64,000 nt of DNA from Hymenobacter sedentarius (GTDB lineage Bacteria; Bacteroidota; Bacteroidia; Cytophagales; Hymenobacteraceae): positions 1,550,001-1,614,000 of the forward strand of contig NZ_CP013909.1 of NCBI RefSeq assembly GCF_001507645.1, read 5' to 3'. The notes below the pieces were generated by a model, which ran no database searches, had not been told where the DNA came from, and saw nothing but the letters and a program-made list of their open reading frames with translations. Every line of letters starts with the position of its first letter. Within the stretch, counting starts at the first letter, position 1. Both the position numbers and the translations under genes were made by a program. Below are positions 46,102-55,152 of the stretch, one piece after another.

Positions 46102-47247
46102 ATGACCTTCGCCGAAATCCCCAACCAAATTGCTGTGAAACAGCTGCTGCGCCAGTCGGTGCAGCGGCAGCACGTGGCGCATGCCCAGCTTTTTCGGGGT
46201 AGCGAGGGCGGCGCGGCGCTGGCCCTGGCCCTAGCCTACGCGCAGTATTTGAACTGCGAAGCGCGCGCTGCTGATGCCGAGGACAGCTGTGGCCACTGCC
46301 CGGCCTGCACCAAAACGGCCAAGCTGGCCCACCCCGACCTGAACTTCATTGTGCCCGTGACCACCACCAAAACGGTGACCAAGGACGCGGTGAGCAACAA
46401 GTTTATGGCCGAGTGGCGCTCCTTCGTGCTCGACAACCCCTACCAGGGCCTCAACGACTGGATGCAGCACATCGGGGCCGAAAACAAGCAGGGCAACATC
46501 TCCAAGGACGAAGCCGTGCAAATCCTGAAGCTGGTGAGGCTGAAGGCTTTTGAGGCCCGTTTCAAAATCGTCATTCTGTGGCTGCCCGAGCTGATGCACC
46601 CCGCCGCGGCCAACGCCGTGCTCAAGCTGCTGGAAGAGCCACCGCCCGCCACCATCTTCCTGCTGGTGAGCCACGCCCCCGAGCAGCTGCTGCCCACTAT
46701 CATCAGCCGGGTGCAGCCGGTGGTGGTGCGCCCGTTTTCGGAAGACGACATCACCACCTTTCTCCAGGAGCGCCACCACGTGCCCGAGGCCAAGGCCCGC
46801 CAGGTAGCCCAACTGGCCAATGGCAGCCTGGGCGCCGCTTTGGCCAGCCGCGACACCAACGCCGACCACGACTATTTCGAGTTTTTCCGCGACTGGATGC
46901 GGCTGTGCTTCAACTTTGGCAGCAAAGCCGGGGACATTCTGAAGAAAAGCGAAGAGTTTCAGAAGCTGGGCCGTGAAAACCAAAAGGAGCTGCTGGCCTA
47001 CTCCTTGGGCCTGGTGCGCAAGGTTTTGCTGTTCGGCATCGACCCCAAGTTCGTACCGCATCTAGCCGGGGGCGAGCAGCAGTTTGTCATCGGCTTCGCC
47101 AAGTTTGTGACGCCGCGCAACGCCGATTTGCTGGCCAAGGAGCTCACCGACGCCCACTACCACATCGAGCGCAACGCCAATCCCCGCATGGTGTTCGTCG
47201 ACAGCTCGCTTCGGCTGGGCGGTCAGCTGCGCTTGGCCCAAGGCTAG
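46102..47247 (+). CDS. holB: DNA polymerase III delta' subunit
   Basis: 381 residues. Clamp-loader subunit. Zinc-type cysteines are in DSCGHCPACTK near residue 62, then HPDLNFIVPV, KIVILWLPELMHPAAANAVLKLLEEPP and ISRVQPVVVRPF. The P-loop is degenerate (GSEGGAALAL without the Lys), which is normal for delta'. ATG at 46102. Confidence 0.93.
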   Translation: MTFAEIPNQIAVKQLLRQSVQRQHVAHAQLFRGSEGGAALALALAYAQYLNCEARAADAEDSCGHCPACTKTAKLAHPDLNFIVPVTTTKTVTKDAVSNKFMAEWRSFVLDNPYQGLNDWMQHIGAENKQGNISKDEAVQILKLVRLKAFEARFKIVILWLPELMHPAAANAVLKLLEEPPPATIFLLVSHAPEQLLPTIISRVQPVVVRPFSEDDITTFLQERHHVPEAKARQVAQLANGSLGAALASRDTNADHDYFEFFRDWMRLCFNFGSKAGDILKKSEEFQKLGRENQKELLAYSLGLVRKVLLFGIDPKFVPHLAGGEQQFVIGFAKFVTPRNADLLAKELTDAHYHIERNANPRMVFVDSSLRLGGQLRLAQG

Positions 47248-47284
47248 GGCCGTTGGGGGTTAAATGTTAAACGATAACTGTTAA

Positions 47285-48217
47285 ATGACCAGTCCCATTC
47301 GCCTCGCTACCCGCGGCAGCCGCCTCGCCCTCTGGCAGGCCGAACACGTGGCCAACCTGCTCCATAATGCCGGGTTCGCCACCGAAATCGTGCCCATGCA
47401 AACCACCGGCGACGCCGTGCAGGACCGCTCATTGGCCAAAATTGGTTCGAAAGGAGTCTTTACCGAAGAGTTGGAAGAAAGCCTCCGCCGGGGCGAAACC
47501 CACTTGGCCGTGCACTCGGCCAAAGACGTGCAAAGCAGCATTCCGCCCGACCTGGAGCTGCTGGCTTTCCTGGAGCGCGAGCAGGTAAACGACGTGGTAT
47601 TGAGCTTTAACGAGCATTTTGAGCTCAATAAGTCCGGCATCGTGCTGGGCACGAGCAGCACCCGCCGCAAAGCCCAGCTGCGCCGGTTTTACCCCGGCGC
47701 CACCACGGCCGAGGCCCGCGGCAACCTCCAAACCCGCATCCGCAAGCTGGAAGAAGGCCAGTACGATGGGCTGGTGCTGGCCTACGCCGGCGTGCACCGC
47801 ATGGGCTACGACCATCTGGTGCGCCACACCCTGCCCACCTCCCAGTTTGTGCCCGCTACGGGCCAGGGCAGCATCGCCATCGAGTGCCTGGCCGGGCTAG
47901 CTCAAGACCTGAAAGCCCAACTCAAAGCCGCCCTCGACCACCCGGCCACCCATACGTGCCTGGCGGCCGAGCGTGCCTTCCTGCATACCATGGAAGGCGG
48001 GTGCAGCATCCCCTCTTTTGCGCTGGCCACGCTGGAAGGCAACGGCGCGGTGCGCCTGCACGGCGGCCTCATCAGCCTCGATGGCGAGGAATACGTGGAG
48101 GAAATTCAGTGGGCCGACGTAGCCGATGCCCGCGCGCTGGGCGTATCGGTAGCCGATGCGGTGCTGGCCCGGGGCGGCCGCGAAATTCTGGCCAGCATCC
48201 GCGAGCACCGGGGATAG
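47285..48217 (+). CDS. hemC: Hydroxymethylbilane synthase (porphobilinogen deaminase)
   Basis: 310 residues. Polymerises four porphobilinogens to hydroxymethylbilane in haem synthesis. RLATRGSRLALWQAEHV starts the protein; HSAKDVQSS, STRRKAQLRR and the dipyrromethane cofactor cysteine in MEGGCSIPSF are visible. ATG at 47285, 37 bases after holB. Confidence 0.96.
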   Translation: MTSPIRLATRGSRLALWQAEHVANLLHNAGFATEIVPMQTTGDAVQDRSLAKIGSKGVFTEELEESLRRGETHLAVHSAKDVQSSIPPDLELLAFLEREQVNDVVLSFNEHFELNKSGIVLGTSSTRRKAQLRRFYPGATTAEARGNLQTRIRKLEEGQYDGLVLAYAGVHRMGYDHLVRHTLPTSQFVPATGQGSIAIECLAGLAQDLKAQLKAALDHPATHTCLAAERAFLHTMEGGCSIPSFALATLEGNGAVRLHGGLISLDGEEYVEEIQWADVADARALGVSVADAVLARGGREILASIREHRG

Positions 48218-48264
48218 GCGCTATAATTTTCGGTAGTTCTCCCCGTTTCCTTTCTTTGTTCTCT

Positions 48265-48921
48265 ATGAAACACAACATCTATTGCCTGGCATGGGCGCTG
48301 CTGGCGCTGCTCTGGGTGGCCAGCCCTGCTTTCGCCGCCGATAAGCCCGGTAAGCACCCCAAAAAAAGCAGTAAGGACGAGGTGGTCACCATCAGCACTT
48401 CGCAGGGCATTATCCGCGTTATTCTGTTTGAGGATACCCCGCTGCACAAGGCCAATTTTCTGCAAAAAGCAAAAAGCGGCTTCTACAACGGCACCACCTT
48501 CCACCGCGTCATCCCCGACTTTATGATTCAGGGCGGCGATGCCAACTCCAAGGACGCCGACCCAAGCAATGACGGCCTGGGCCAAGCCAACGAAGGCACG
48601 GTACCCGCTGAGTTTGTAGCAGGCCACCAGCACAACTACGGTGCCTTGGCTGCTGCCCGCCAGGGCGACTTCGCCAACCCGCAGCGCGCCAGCAGCATAT
48701 CGCAGTTTTATTTGGTGGAAAACCACGAGGGCACCCATTTTCTCGACGGCCAGTATACCGTTTTTGGCCAGACCATCCAGGGATTGGACGTCATCGACAA
48801 AATTGCCAAAATGCCCCGCGACGGCCGCAACCGGCCCACCGCCGACATCAAGATGACCATGAAAGTGGAGAAACTGAAGCGGAAGAAAATCGCCAAGCTC
48901 TACGGCTATACCTACCTGTAA
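48265..48921 (+). CDS. Cyclophilin-type peptidylprolyl isomerase, exported
   Basis: 218 residues with a signal peptide (WALLALLWVASPAFAA). Cyclophilin fold: ITISTSQGIIRVILFEDTP-like start, FHRVIPDFMIQGGD (catalytic Arg), SSISQFYLV and HFLDGQYTVFGQTIQGLDVIDKI. Acts on prolyl bonds of envelope proteins. ATG at 48265; the longer frame upstream overlaps hemC and is a shadow. Likely in the same transcript as hemC. Confidence 0.92.
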   Translation: MKHNIYCLAWALLALLWVASPAFAADKPGKHPKKSSKDEVVTISTSQGIIRVILFEDTPLHKANFLQKAKSGFYNGTTFHRVIPDFMIQGGDANSKDADPSNDGLGQANEGTVPAEFVAGHQHNYGALAAARQGDFANPQRASSISQFYLVENHEGTHFLDGQYTVFGQTIQGLDVIDKIAKMPRDGRNRPTADIKMTMKVEKLKRKKIAKLYGYTYL

Positions 48922-48965
48922 GCAGCTTAGCCCATTCACCGCCTTAGGGGCCTGATTTGCTGAAT

Positions 48966-49874
48966 ATGAAAGTCCTCATAACCGGTTCTAACGGCTTACT
49001 GGGCCAAAAGCTGGTGGCCCTGCTGCGCCAGCAGGCCGGGGTGGAGCTGGTGGCTACTTCGCGTGGTGCCAACAAACTGGCGAGCCTCTACCCCGACTTG
49101 CACTTTGTGCCCCTTGACGTAACCGAGGCCGGGCAAGTGCGGCAAGTGCTGGCCCAGGAGCGGCCCACCCACCTCATTCACACCGCGGCCATGACCAATG
49201 TGGACGAGTGCGAGCTGAACCGCGACGCCTGCTGGCTGCAGAACGTGACGGCCGTCGAAAACCTGGTGGATGCCTGCGCCGAGCGGGACATTCACCTCAC
49301 CCACCTGAGTACCGATTTTATTTTCAGCGGCGAAGCGGGGCCGTTATCCGAGGAGGCCCAACCTGCGCCGGTCAACTTCTATGGCGAAAGCAAGCTGGCG
49401 GCCGAACTGTTGGTGCAGGCCAGCCCCGGCCGCTGGGCCATTGCCCGCACGGTGCTGGTGTACGGCGTGGCCCACGAATACGGCCGCACCAACATCGTAA
49501 CCTGGGTGCGGGATTCCCTACGGGCCGGCAAGGCCATCAAAGTAGTGGCCGACCAGTGGCGCACGCCCACGCTGGCCGAAGACCTGGCCCAGGGCTGCTG
49601 GCTGCTGGCCCGGCATTCGGCCCAGGGCATCTACCACATCAGCAGCGACGAACTGCTCACTCCGTATGCCATGGCCCTGCGGGTAGCCGAGTATTTTGGC
49701 CTCGACAAAAGCCTAATGGAAAAGGTCGATGCCAGTACGTTTTCGCAGCCGGCCCGTCGCCCTGCTCGTACCGGGTTCATTATCGATAAAATTCGCCGCG
49801 AATTTGACTTCCGGCCGCACACCTTTGCCGAAGGAATTGCGGTGGTTGGCGCCCAAAGCGAACGGGCAGCATAA
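48966..49874 (+). CDS. dTDP-4-dehydrorhamnose reductase-like SDR
   Basis: 302 residues. Extended SDR of the RfbD group: KVLITGSNGLLGQKL, THLIHTAAMTNVDECE, STDFIFSGEAGPLSEEAQPAP, YGESKLAAE and the KVVADQWRTPTLAEDLAQG region. It may reduce a dTDP-sugar, but no rml operon is present, so another nucleotide sugar is possible. ATG at 48966. A terminator follows. Confidence 0.87.
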   Translation: MKVLITGSNGLLGQKLVALLRQQAGVELVATSRGANKLASLYPDLHFVPLDVTEAGQVRQVLAQERPTHLIHTAAMTNVDECELNRDACWLQNVTAVENLVDACAERDIHLTHLSTDFIFSGEAGPLSEEAQPAPVNFYGESKLAAELLVQASPGRWAIARTVLVYGVAHEYGRTNIVTWVRDSLRAGKAIKVVADQWRTPTLAEDLAQGCWLLARHSAQGIYHISSDELLTPYAMALRVAEYFGLDKSLMEKVDASTFSQPARRPARTGFIIDKIRREFDFRPHTFAEGIAVVGAQSERAA

Positions 49875-49877
49875 AAA

Positions 49878-49904
49878 AAACCCGCCGGGGTAGACGGCGG
49901 GTTT
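49878..49904 (+). terminator. Terminator after the RfbD-like gene
   Basis: Stem AAACCCGCCG / CGGCGGGTTT with seven-base loop and T run; starts three bases after the stop codon. Confidence 0.8.
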
Positions 49905-50043
49905 AAGCTCAACTGGGGTAGCCGGTGAGCAGTAAGAACAGAGTGTGGGTAGAAATAGAGTAGCTTGTTATGCCAAATAGGGCAGGGTAAGCGTGGGCTG
50001 GAAAATTGAGGAAAACAGGAAGTAGAAGTAAGGAGACGCGGAA

Positions 50044-50247
50044 TCAAGACTGGGGCCACACTCCTACCAGGAGCCCGCCGACCAGCACGGCGGTGCGGCC
50101 TGCCAGCGCCGCCTCGCCCTGGGCGCGGGGCACCACCGTGCCGTCCGGAGTTACAAAATCGATGCCAACAGAAATGGGGCGGCTCGTGCGGTTTGCCACT
50201 TTGGCGCGCCTGGAAGTACCTAATGTGGGGTAGATAAGTAGATGCAT
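50044..50247 (-). CDS. Possible small protein, 67 residues
   Basis: Begins MHLLIYPTLGTSRRAKVANR and ends with hydrophobic LAGRTAVLVGGLLVGVWP. Codon use is similar to neighbouring genes, and the protein could be a small secreted or membrane one (IDFVTPDGTVVPRAQGEAALA). It is not close to any family I recognise. Low confidence. Confidence 0.4.
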   Translation of the reverse strand: MHLLIYPTLGTSRRAKVANRTSRPISVGIDFVTPDGTVVPRAQGEAALAGRTAVLVGGLLVGVWPQS

Positions 50248-50616
50248 AAAAATTGGGTAGAGGAGGGAGGATAGTAATACCTTATCGATAACGTGAACCG
50301 TCCATAAGGCAATACAATGTTACAGGCTCCTTTAAACCAAAAAAAGGACACTAGCGCTAGCAATGAGACATGGGTATTTGCCGGGGTCTAGTGAAAAAGC
50401 ACAACTATTTATCCGAAAAAATCTTAACTGTAGTTTACTTGATTTTTATTTTTTAGGTATTATAATTCTGAAATACAAATATTTAATGGGTTTGAAATTT
50501 GACTCAACTGTGGGGCTGGATTTCCTAAAAAAGTATCCATTTGCGACATTGGGAATGCTTTGGTTCCGGAATGCCAATTCGTAGAAAACAGGCACTTGTA
50601 GCAATAGAGGCAAATA
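50248..50616. other. AT-rich intergenic region
   Basis: About 370 bases that are much richer in A and T than the rest. A possible 73-codon frame on the plus strand (50363-50584) is not convincing. Nothing else recognised. It lies after the end of the peptide permease gene on the minus strand. Confidence 0.55.
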
Positions 50617-51552
50617 CTAGGATGAAGCGGATGACGACCGATATCGGCTTATTGAGATGAGACTTATCATGCTAATTATTAAGCACATACTAGGAAAAAG
50701 AAAGGTCCACCAGGCGCCGGGTTCGCTCCGTACGGTGGCCATGAGCCGGCCCCAACTGGCTACATCCGGCGGCAGGCCAATGCCCAAAAAAGACAAGGTG
50801 CTTTCCAGGCCCAATAAGCCCGCTATACTGAGCGGCAGGGCCGTTCGCAGCGGCTGTAATGCATGCGGCAACGCATGGTGCAGCCAGACTTTGTAGGGGG
50901 GCGCGCCAACGGCTTGGGCTGCTTCTACGAAGGGCAGCGTGCGCACGCGCAGCATCTGGGCACGCACCAATCGGGCCGCCTGCGGCCACGACGTAAGGGT
51001 GAGGAGAACCAACAGGCCTGGCACCGACACGCCGGTTCCGGCGGCCATGGCCACCACCAGCACCAGCCGCGGTATGGTGTCGAGGGTGGTGGCCGCCCCC
51101 ATTACCACTGAGTTGACCGGGACCGGCCAGGAGGCCAGCTCCCGCTTGCGCTGCCACGCCGCCAGTAGCCAGCCCAGGCCAACAGCCGCTACTGCTAGCC
51201 CAACCCCAGCGCCGGGTAGGCGCAGCACCCACCATCCGCCAGCGGCGGCCAGCAACCAGTAGGGTACGGCCAGCCGTGCTTTATTCCCCCAAAAACCTGC
51301 CGCGCCGCCTGCCAGGGCTCCTAGCAGCGTTGATAATAGGGCAGCCGGCAAGGTGAGCAGCACGGCGGTGCGAGCGCCGAATACGAGCATGCTCAATACG
51401 TCGCGTCCCAAGGTGTCGGTGCCTAGCCAGTGGGCGCCTGCCCCAAATGGAGGCTCGGCCACATGGGCCAAGTCGGGTACCCCGGGAGCGTAAGGCAGGG
51501 GCAAGGTGGCAGCCAGCAGCGCCGTGAGCCCTACCAGGCTTAGCCACAGCAT
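50617..51552 (-). CDS. ABC transporter permease, DppC/OppC-like
   Basis: 311 residues from ATG at 51552 (a TTG at 51600 overlapping the previous gene is an alternative). BPD-type inner-membrane permease: HWLGTDTLGRDVLS near residue 40, the EAA loop in FVEAAQAVGAPPYKVWLHHALPHA, and the LESTLSFLGIGLPPDVASWG end motif. The end after the last membrane segment is unusually short and hydrophilic (ISRYRSSSASS), without the common NLLGDGLRD tail. Third gene of the peptide-import operon; the ATPase is not in the window. Confidence 0.88.
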   Translation of the reverse strand: MLWLSLVGLTALLAATLPLPYAPGVPDLAHVAEPPFGAGAHWLGTDTLGRDVLSMLVFGARTAVLLTLPAALLSTLLGALAGGAAGFWGNKARLAVPYWLLAAAGGWWVLRLPGAGVGLAVAAVGLGWLLAAWQRKRELASWPVPVNSVVMGAATTLDTIPRLVLVVAMAAGTGVSVPGLLVLLTLTSWPQAARLVRAQMLRVRTLPFVEAAQAVGAPPYKVWLHHALPHALQPLRTALPLSIAGLLGLESTLSFLGIGLPPDVASWGRLMATVRSEPGAWWTFLFPSMCLIISMISLISISRYRSSSASS

Positions 51553-51587
51553 GGCCAGCTTTTGCGACCAGGAAGCAGAGGAGGGAG

Positions 51588-52652
51588 CTAGGATTGCCAA
51601 CGGATGCGAGGGTCGGCCCAGAAATAGAGAAGGTCGGCGAGGAGCAAGGCTAGCAGGCGGGCCGCACCCGTGAGCAGGATTCCGCCCACGAGTACGGGGT
51701 AGTCGCGGGCAGCAGCGGCTTCGGCCAGCAGGCGGCCCATGCCGGGCAGCGCGAACACCACTTCCACCACCACCGCCCCGGCAACCAGCGCGGGGAGAAG
51801 CTCGGCAATTTGCGTAAGGGTGGGGAGCAGGGCATTGCGCAGGGTGTGGCGCCGGATTACGGCGCGCTCGCCCAGACCTTTGGCGCGGGCCGTGGTGGCA
51901 TAGTCGGCGCGCAGTTCCTGCGTGAGGGCGGCGTCGAGCTGCAGCGTTAGCTCCGGTACGGCCGTGAGGGTGAGGGCCGCAACTGGCAGCGCCATGTGCA
52001 TCAGGTAGGTGGCGATTTGGCCCCACGTGCCCGAGTCGACGTCTGCGGGTTGGTCGAGGCCATACGCTGGAAACCAGGCAAACGCATCCGGATTGGCAAA
52101 GGCCAGCAGCAATACCAATGCCACCACAAACAGGGGCAGAGCATGCACCGTCACCAGCAGCGTGCGCACGGGGCGCTGCCACCAAGGGCCGGCCGCCAAG
52201 CGTTGGGCTAGCGCCAACGCTGCCAGGATGGCCAGCACGGCTGCCGTGCCCGTGAGCGGCAACGTGAAAGATAAGGCAGCCCGCAACCGGCTGGCGACGG
52301 GCTGGCCAGTACGGTACGAAGTGCCTAAATCGCCGTGGAGCAGCCCGCTGGCCCACCGATGGTACTGGTTATGCAAGCCGTTCCACTGCCACGTCGGCTC
52401 TTGTTGACTAGAGCTCTGGCTTATATAAAAGAGCGGCAGCTTGAGGCCAAGCCGTTCGCGCACTGCGGCTTGGGTTGCCAGCCGTTCGGTAGGCGTCGTG
52501 GGCGTGCGGTCGGTTTGCATGTCCGATGCATCGGGCAATGCGCCTTGCACGGCCGCGCCAGCATCGCGGTGGCTCAACAGAAACACCACCGATGCCAGGG
52601 CCCATATGGCCAGCCCAGCCCGGGCCAAGCGCCAGATTACCAACCGGCTCAT
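51588..52652 (-). CDS. ABC transporter permease, DppB/OppB-like
   Basis: 354 residues with the N-terminal segment LARAGLAIWALASVVFLLSH and permease domain: YATTARAKGLGERAVIRRHTLRNALLP is the EAA-type loop. Six or so membrane segments. Starts three bases after the stop of the binding-protein gene and ends near the start of the second permease, so all three genes appear to be one operon. Confidence 0.9.
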   Translation of the reverse strand: MSRLVIWRLARAGLAIWALASVVFLLSHRDAGAAVQGALPDASDMQTDRTPTTPTERLATQAAVRERLGLKLPLFYISQSSSQQEPTWQWNGLHNQYHRWASGLLHGDLGTSYRTGQPVASRLRAALSFTLPLTGTAAVLAILAALALAQRLAAGPWWQRPVRTLLVTVHALPLFVVALVLLLAFANPDAFAWFPAYGLDQPADVDSGTWGQIATYLMHMALPVAALTLTAVPELTLQLDAALTQELRADYATTARAKGLGERAVIRRHTLRNALLPTLTQIAELLPALVAGAVVVEVVFALPGMGRLLAEAAAARDYPVLVGGILLTGAARLLALLLADLLYFWADPRIRWQS

Positions 52653-52655
52653 GGG

Positions 52656-54422
52656 CTAGGGAACCGCTGATGGCTGTGGAGCGCGCTCGATGGTGGTGGC
52701 CATAAAGCCGGGCTTGAGGCTGCCCACGTGCAAGTTGCTCAGCTGCCGACTGGCCACAATCCGGTTGGGCAGAAAAAACAGCGGGACGATGGGCGCTTCC
52801 TGCTGCAGCAGGGCCTGGAAGCGGCGCAGGAGCTGGGTACGGTGCGCTTTGCTATCGGCCGCGGCAATGGCTTCGATGAGCTGGTCGCTGGCGGGGCTGC
52901 TAAAGCCCGTCGTGTTGCCCGCGTCAATGCCCAGGGAGTGGAACACCGGCGTGAAGTTGAACATGAAGGGGTTGCCCTTCCGTACCCCCACGTACACGTC
53001 AAAGTCGCCCGCTTTCAGAGACGAGCTAAACGCGCCCGACTCGGTGGGCTGCAGCGTGACCGGGATGTCGAACCCCGCCGCCGCCGCCTGAAACTGCAGC
53101 GCGACGGTGGAAAACAACGACCCCTCGGCACGGTATCGCATCGCGAGGCGCAGCTGCTGGGGCTTGCCGTTGGCGGACTTTCGGGTCCAGCCGGTGCCTG
53201 GCGCGGGGCCGCGCTGCCAACCCGCCTGGCGCAGCAAGGCGGTGGCGCCAGCAGGGTCGAAAGGGGTAAGGGCCAGGCTGTCGTTGTAGTTCTCTTTTTC
53301 AATGGGGCTGATGACGCCCGCCGTGCGCTGCCCCGCTCCCAGCTGCGTGGCTTTCAACAGGCCGGCGGCATCAAAAAAACGGCTTAGGGCCCGGCGGGTT
53401 CGCGCATCGCTCAGGTGGGCGCGGCGGGTGTTAAAGCCGGCTATCACCACATCGTAAGAGGTAGTGGAATAAAAATTCAGGGCCGCCGCGGTCGGAGATG
53501 CGCGCAGCCGGGCAAATTCGCGGGCCGGTATCTGCGGATACACGTCGATGTCGCCGCGCCGCAGCGCGAGCGTCGCGGTGGCCGCATCGGGGATGATGAC
53601 GTAATCCAACTCCTTTGGCCGCGCCTGCAGCACAACCGGGACGGGCCGCAGGCGGTCGGCCCACCACTGCGGCTTACGGCGAAAGGTGAGGTACCGGTCT
53701 TTTTCCCACTTTACCAGTTGGTAGGGGCCGCAGCCCGGCACCTGGCCGGGGTGCCGGCCTGCTCCTGCCGCCTGGTAGCGTTGGGCCAGGGCCTGCAGCG
53801 CCGAATCGGGGGGAGCGGTGGCGGCCCGCTTTTGCAAGTCAGCCAGCGAGAAGCAGCGGAGGTGGCCGCGGGGGTCGAGCGCGGCTTCTGGCAGGATGAA
53901 GAAGTCGCCCGACGCTTCCACGTACTCAAGCGCCTGCCCCCGGCACACCAGCGTAAAGTGCTGCGGAGCCTTGGGGTCGGTAAGCACCGCCCGGATAAAA
54001 CGATACCGGTTCCTGGCCACCTCGTTGGGTAGGCCCGGGCAGAACATCAGCTTTAGCGTGAACTCCACATCGCGGGCGGTTACGGGCCGCCCATTGTCCC
54101 AGGCGGCGGTAGGCCGGATGTCGTAAGCAAGCTTGGAAAGGGAGTCGCCCACCAGCTCTACCGCGGGCAGGGACGTGGCTAAAGCCGGGCCGTACTTGCG
54201 GGTGGCAATGTCAGCCTGAAGCAGGCAGACATGCAGCAAATTATTTGCGTCAATGGCGGCCTGATTAGGCTGCAGCATTGGGTCTAATGTCTCGGGGTCT
54301 TGGGCCCACTGAATTCGGATTGCCTCTGATTTGCCGTGGGGGGCGCCGCAACTGCTTAACAGCAGTATTGTTGCGCAATAAAGGAGGATTCCAAGCGGTA
54401 AATTGTGCTTCACACGGTACAC
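52656..54422 (-). CDS. Oligopeptide-type ABC transporter substrate-binding lipoprotein
   Basis: 588 residues. Lipobox ATILLLSSC near residue 25 anchors it. SBP_bac_5 (OppA/DppA/NikA) features: WAQDPETLDPMLQPN, AYDIRPTAAWDNGRPVTARDVEFTLK, GCGPYQLVKWEKDRYLTFRR and the late PIVPLFFLPNRIVASRQL. It should capture a peptide-like substrate. Start GTG at 54422, or GTG three codons later. It lies 59 bases downstream of the repeat-peptide gene, on the same strand. Confidence 0.92.
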   Translation of the reverse strand: MYRVKHNLPLGILLYCATILLLSSCGAPHGKSEAIRIQWAQDPETLDPMLQPNQAAIDANNLLHVCLLQADIATRKYGPALATSLPAVELVGDSLSKLAYDIRPTAAWDNGRPVTARDVEFTLKLMFCPGLPNEVARNRYRFIRAVLTDPKAPQHFTLVCRGQALEYVEASGDFFILPEAALDPRGHLRCFSLADLQKRAATAPPDSALQALAQRYQAAGAGRHPGQVPGCGPYQLVKWEKDRYLTFRRKPQWWADRLRPVPVVLQARPKELDYVIIPDAATATLALRRGDIDVYPQIPAREFARLRASPTAAALNFYSTTSYDVVIAGFNTRRAHLSDARTRRALSRFFDAAGLLKATQLGAGQRTAGVISPIEKENYNDSLALTPFDPAGATALLRQAGWQRGPAPGTGWTRKSANGKPQQLRLAMRYRAEGSLFSTVALQFQAAAAGFDIPVTLQPTESGAFSSSLKAGDFDVYVGVRKGNPFMFNFTPVFHSLGIDAGNTTGFSSPASDQLIEAIAAADSKAHRTQLLRRFQALLQQEAPIVPLFFLPNRIVASRQLSNLHVGSLKPGFMATTIERAPQPSAVP

Positions 54423-54481
54423 CTATGCATCATAGCCACGCTACCATGGGTGCCAAGATAGGCACGAAACCTCAGGTGTTT

Positions 54482-54784
54482 CTAAGCGGCGATGTCGCCA
54501 CCCCAGCCGCCTACTCCGCCGAGGGAGGCCATATCGCCACCCCAGCCACCAACACCACCCAAGGAGGCAATATCGCCGCCCCAACCGCCCACTCCACCAA
54601 GTGCGGCAATGTCACCGCCCCAGCCGCCTACACCGCCCAGTGCGGCGATGTCGCCGCCCCAGCCACCTACGCCACCAAGTGCGCTAATGGCAGGCGTTGC
54701 CGTCGTGGATTGGGGCTGTGAAGCAGGAGCACTGGAAGCGAAGCTAGCGAATTGAAACAGGGCGATGGCAAGGAGATTCAACAC
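54482..54784 (-). CDS. Small secreted repeat protein, five 13-residue repeats
   Basis: 100 residues, GTG start at 54784, preceded by an in-frame stop. Residues 1-19 are a hydrophobic signal-like segment (LLAIALFQFASFASSA), with a likely cut after ASSA; a Ser/Thr/Pro/Gln linker follows; residues 36-100 are five tandem copies of LGGVGGWGGDIAA, with only Ile/Met and Ala/Ser changes. There is no Lys, Arg, Cys, Glu, His or Tyr in the whole protein. GGWGGDIAA resembles the calcium-binding RTX pattern GGxGxDxxx but the period is 13, not 9. Third-base changes between the copies (four codons for the five leucines) show the protein sequence is conserved. Family unknown; likely exported. Confidence 0.8.
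   Translation of the reverse strand: MLNLLAIALFQFASFASSAPASQPQSTTATPAISALGGVGGWGGDIAALGGVGGWGGDIAALGGVGGWGGDIASLGGVGGWGGDMASLGGVGGWGGDIAA
54485..54679 (-). repeat. Five 39-base tandem repeats
   Basis: Exactly 5 x 39 bases ending at the stop codon, encoding five copies of the 13-residue unit. They are direct repeats in reading frame, without spacers. Confidence 0.95.
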
Positions 54785-55152
54785 GGCGATAGGTGCTTAG
54801 AGAGTGTATTAGATGTTTGAATGACACAAAGTTGGGGTGCTCACTTGCGGCGGAAAAGGAAACTCTTTGCTCGAATATGACTAAAATTATGTTTATAATA
54901 GATATAACTTAATTGATAAAATATATTTTAAACATCCATTTTGTGTAATTAATGGTCCTGTAAGGATTGATGTCTAAGAAAAAAGAGTCAATTTGTGACA
55001 TCAAACCGCAAAACCTGCCGTAGGTTTTCACAATACAAAGGTTGGGAGGCGATGTGCCGTAAAAAAGGAAAGAATGCCCAGTTTTAAGACATCGTTTTTC
55101 AAGGTGCATTTCTCATAAAAACCTAAAAGCGCATCTGTAGCACATCTTCTTT
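54785..55152. other. AT-rich divergent intergenic region
   Basis: About 370 bases, AT-rich especially at 54880-54960. It should hold promoters for the repeat-protein gene (minus) and the 507-residue gene (plus). A small hairpin AAAACCTGCCGTAGGTTTT is at 55010-55029. No gene is seen; a 66-codon minus frame there has no support. Confidence 0.6.

Noticed and set aside
50363..50584. 73-codon plus-strand frame in the AT-rich region
   Set aside because: Composition fits chance AT-rich sequence; no family match or promoter.
50617..52356. 579-codon frame as one long permease
   Set aside because: The first ~270 codons are out of frame with, and overlap, the DppB-like gene; only the second half matches a permease.
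54485..54679. 39-base repeats considered as a CRISPR array
   Set aside because: Direct tandem repeats without spacers; they encode a 13-residue repeat and no cas gene is present.
54492..54755. Plus-strand frame with SPPQPPTPP repeats
   Set aside because: Same DNA as the minus-strand repeats, but its residues vary more between copies and it has no signal or clear start.
54909..55109. 66-codon minus-strand frame
   Set aside because: Lies in the promoter region of the 507-residue gene; no sign of coding.
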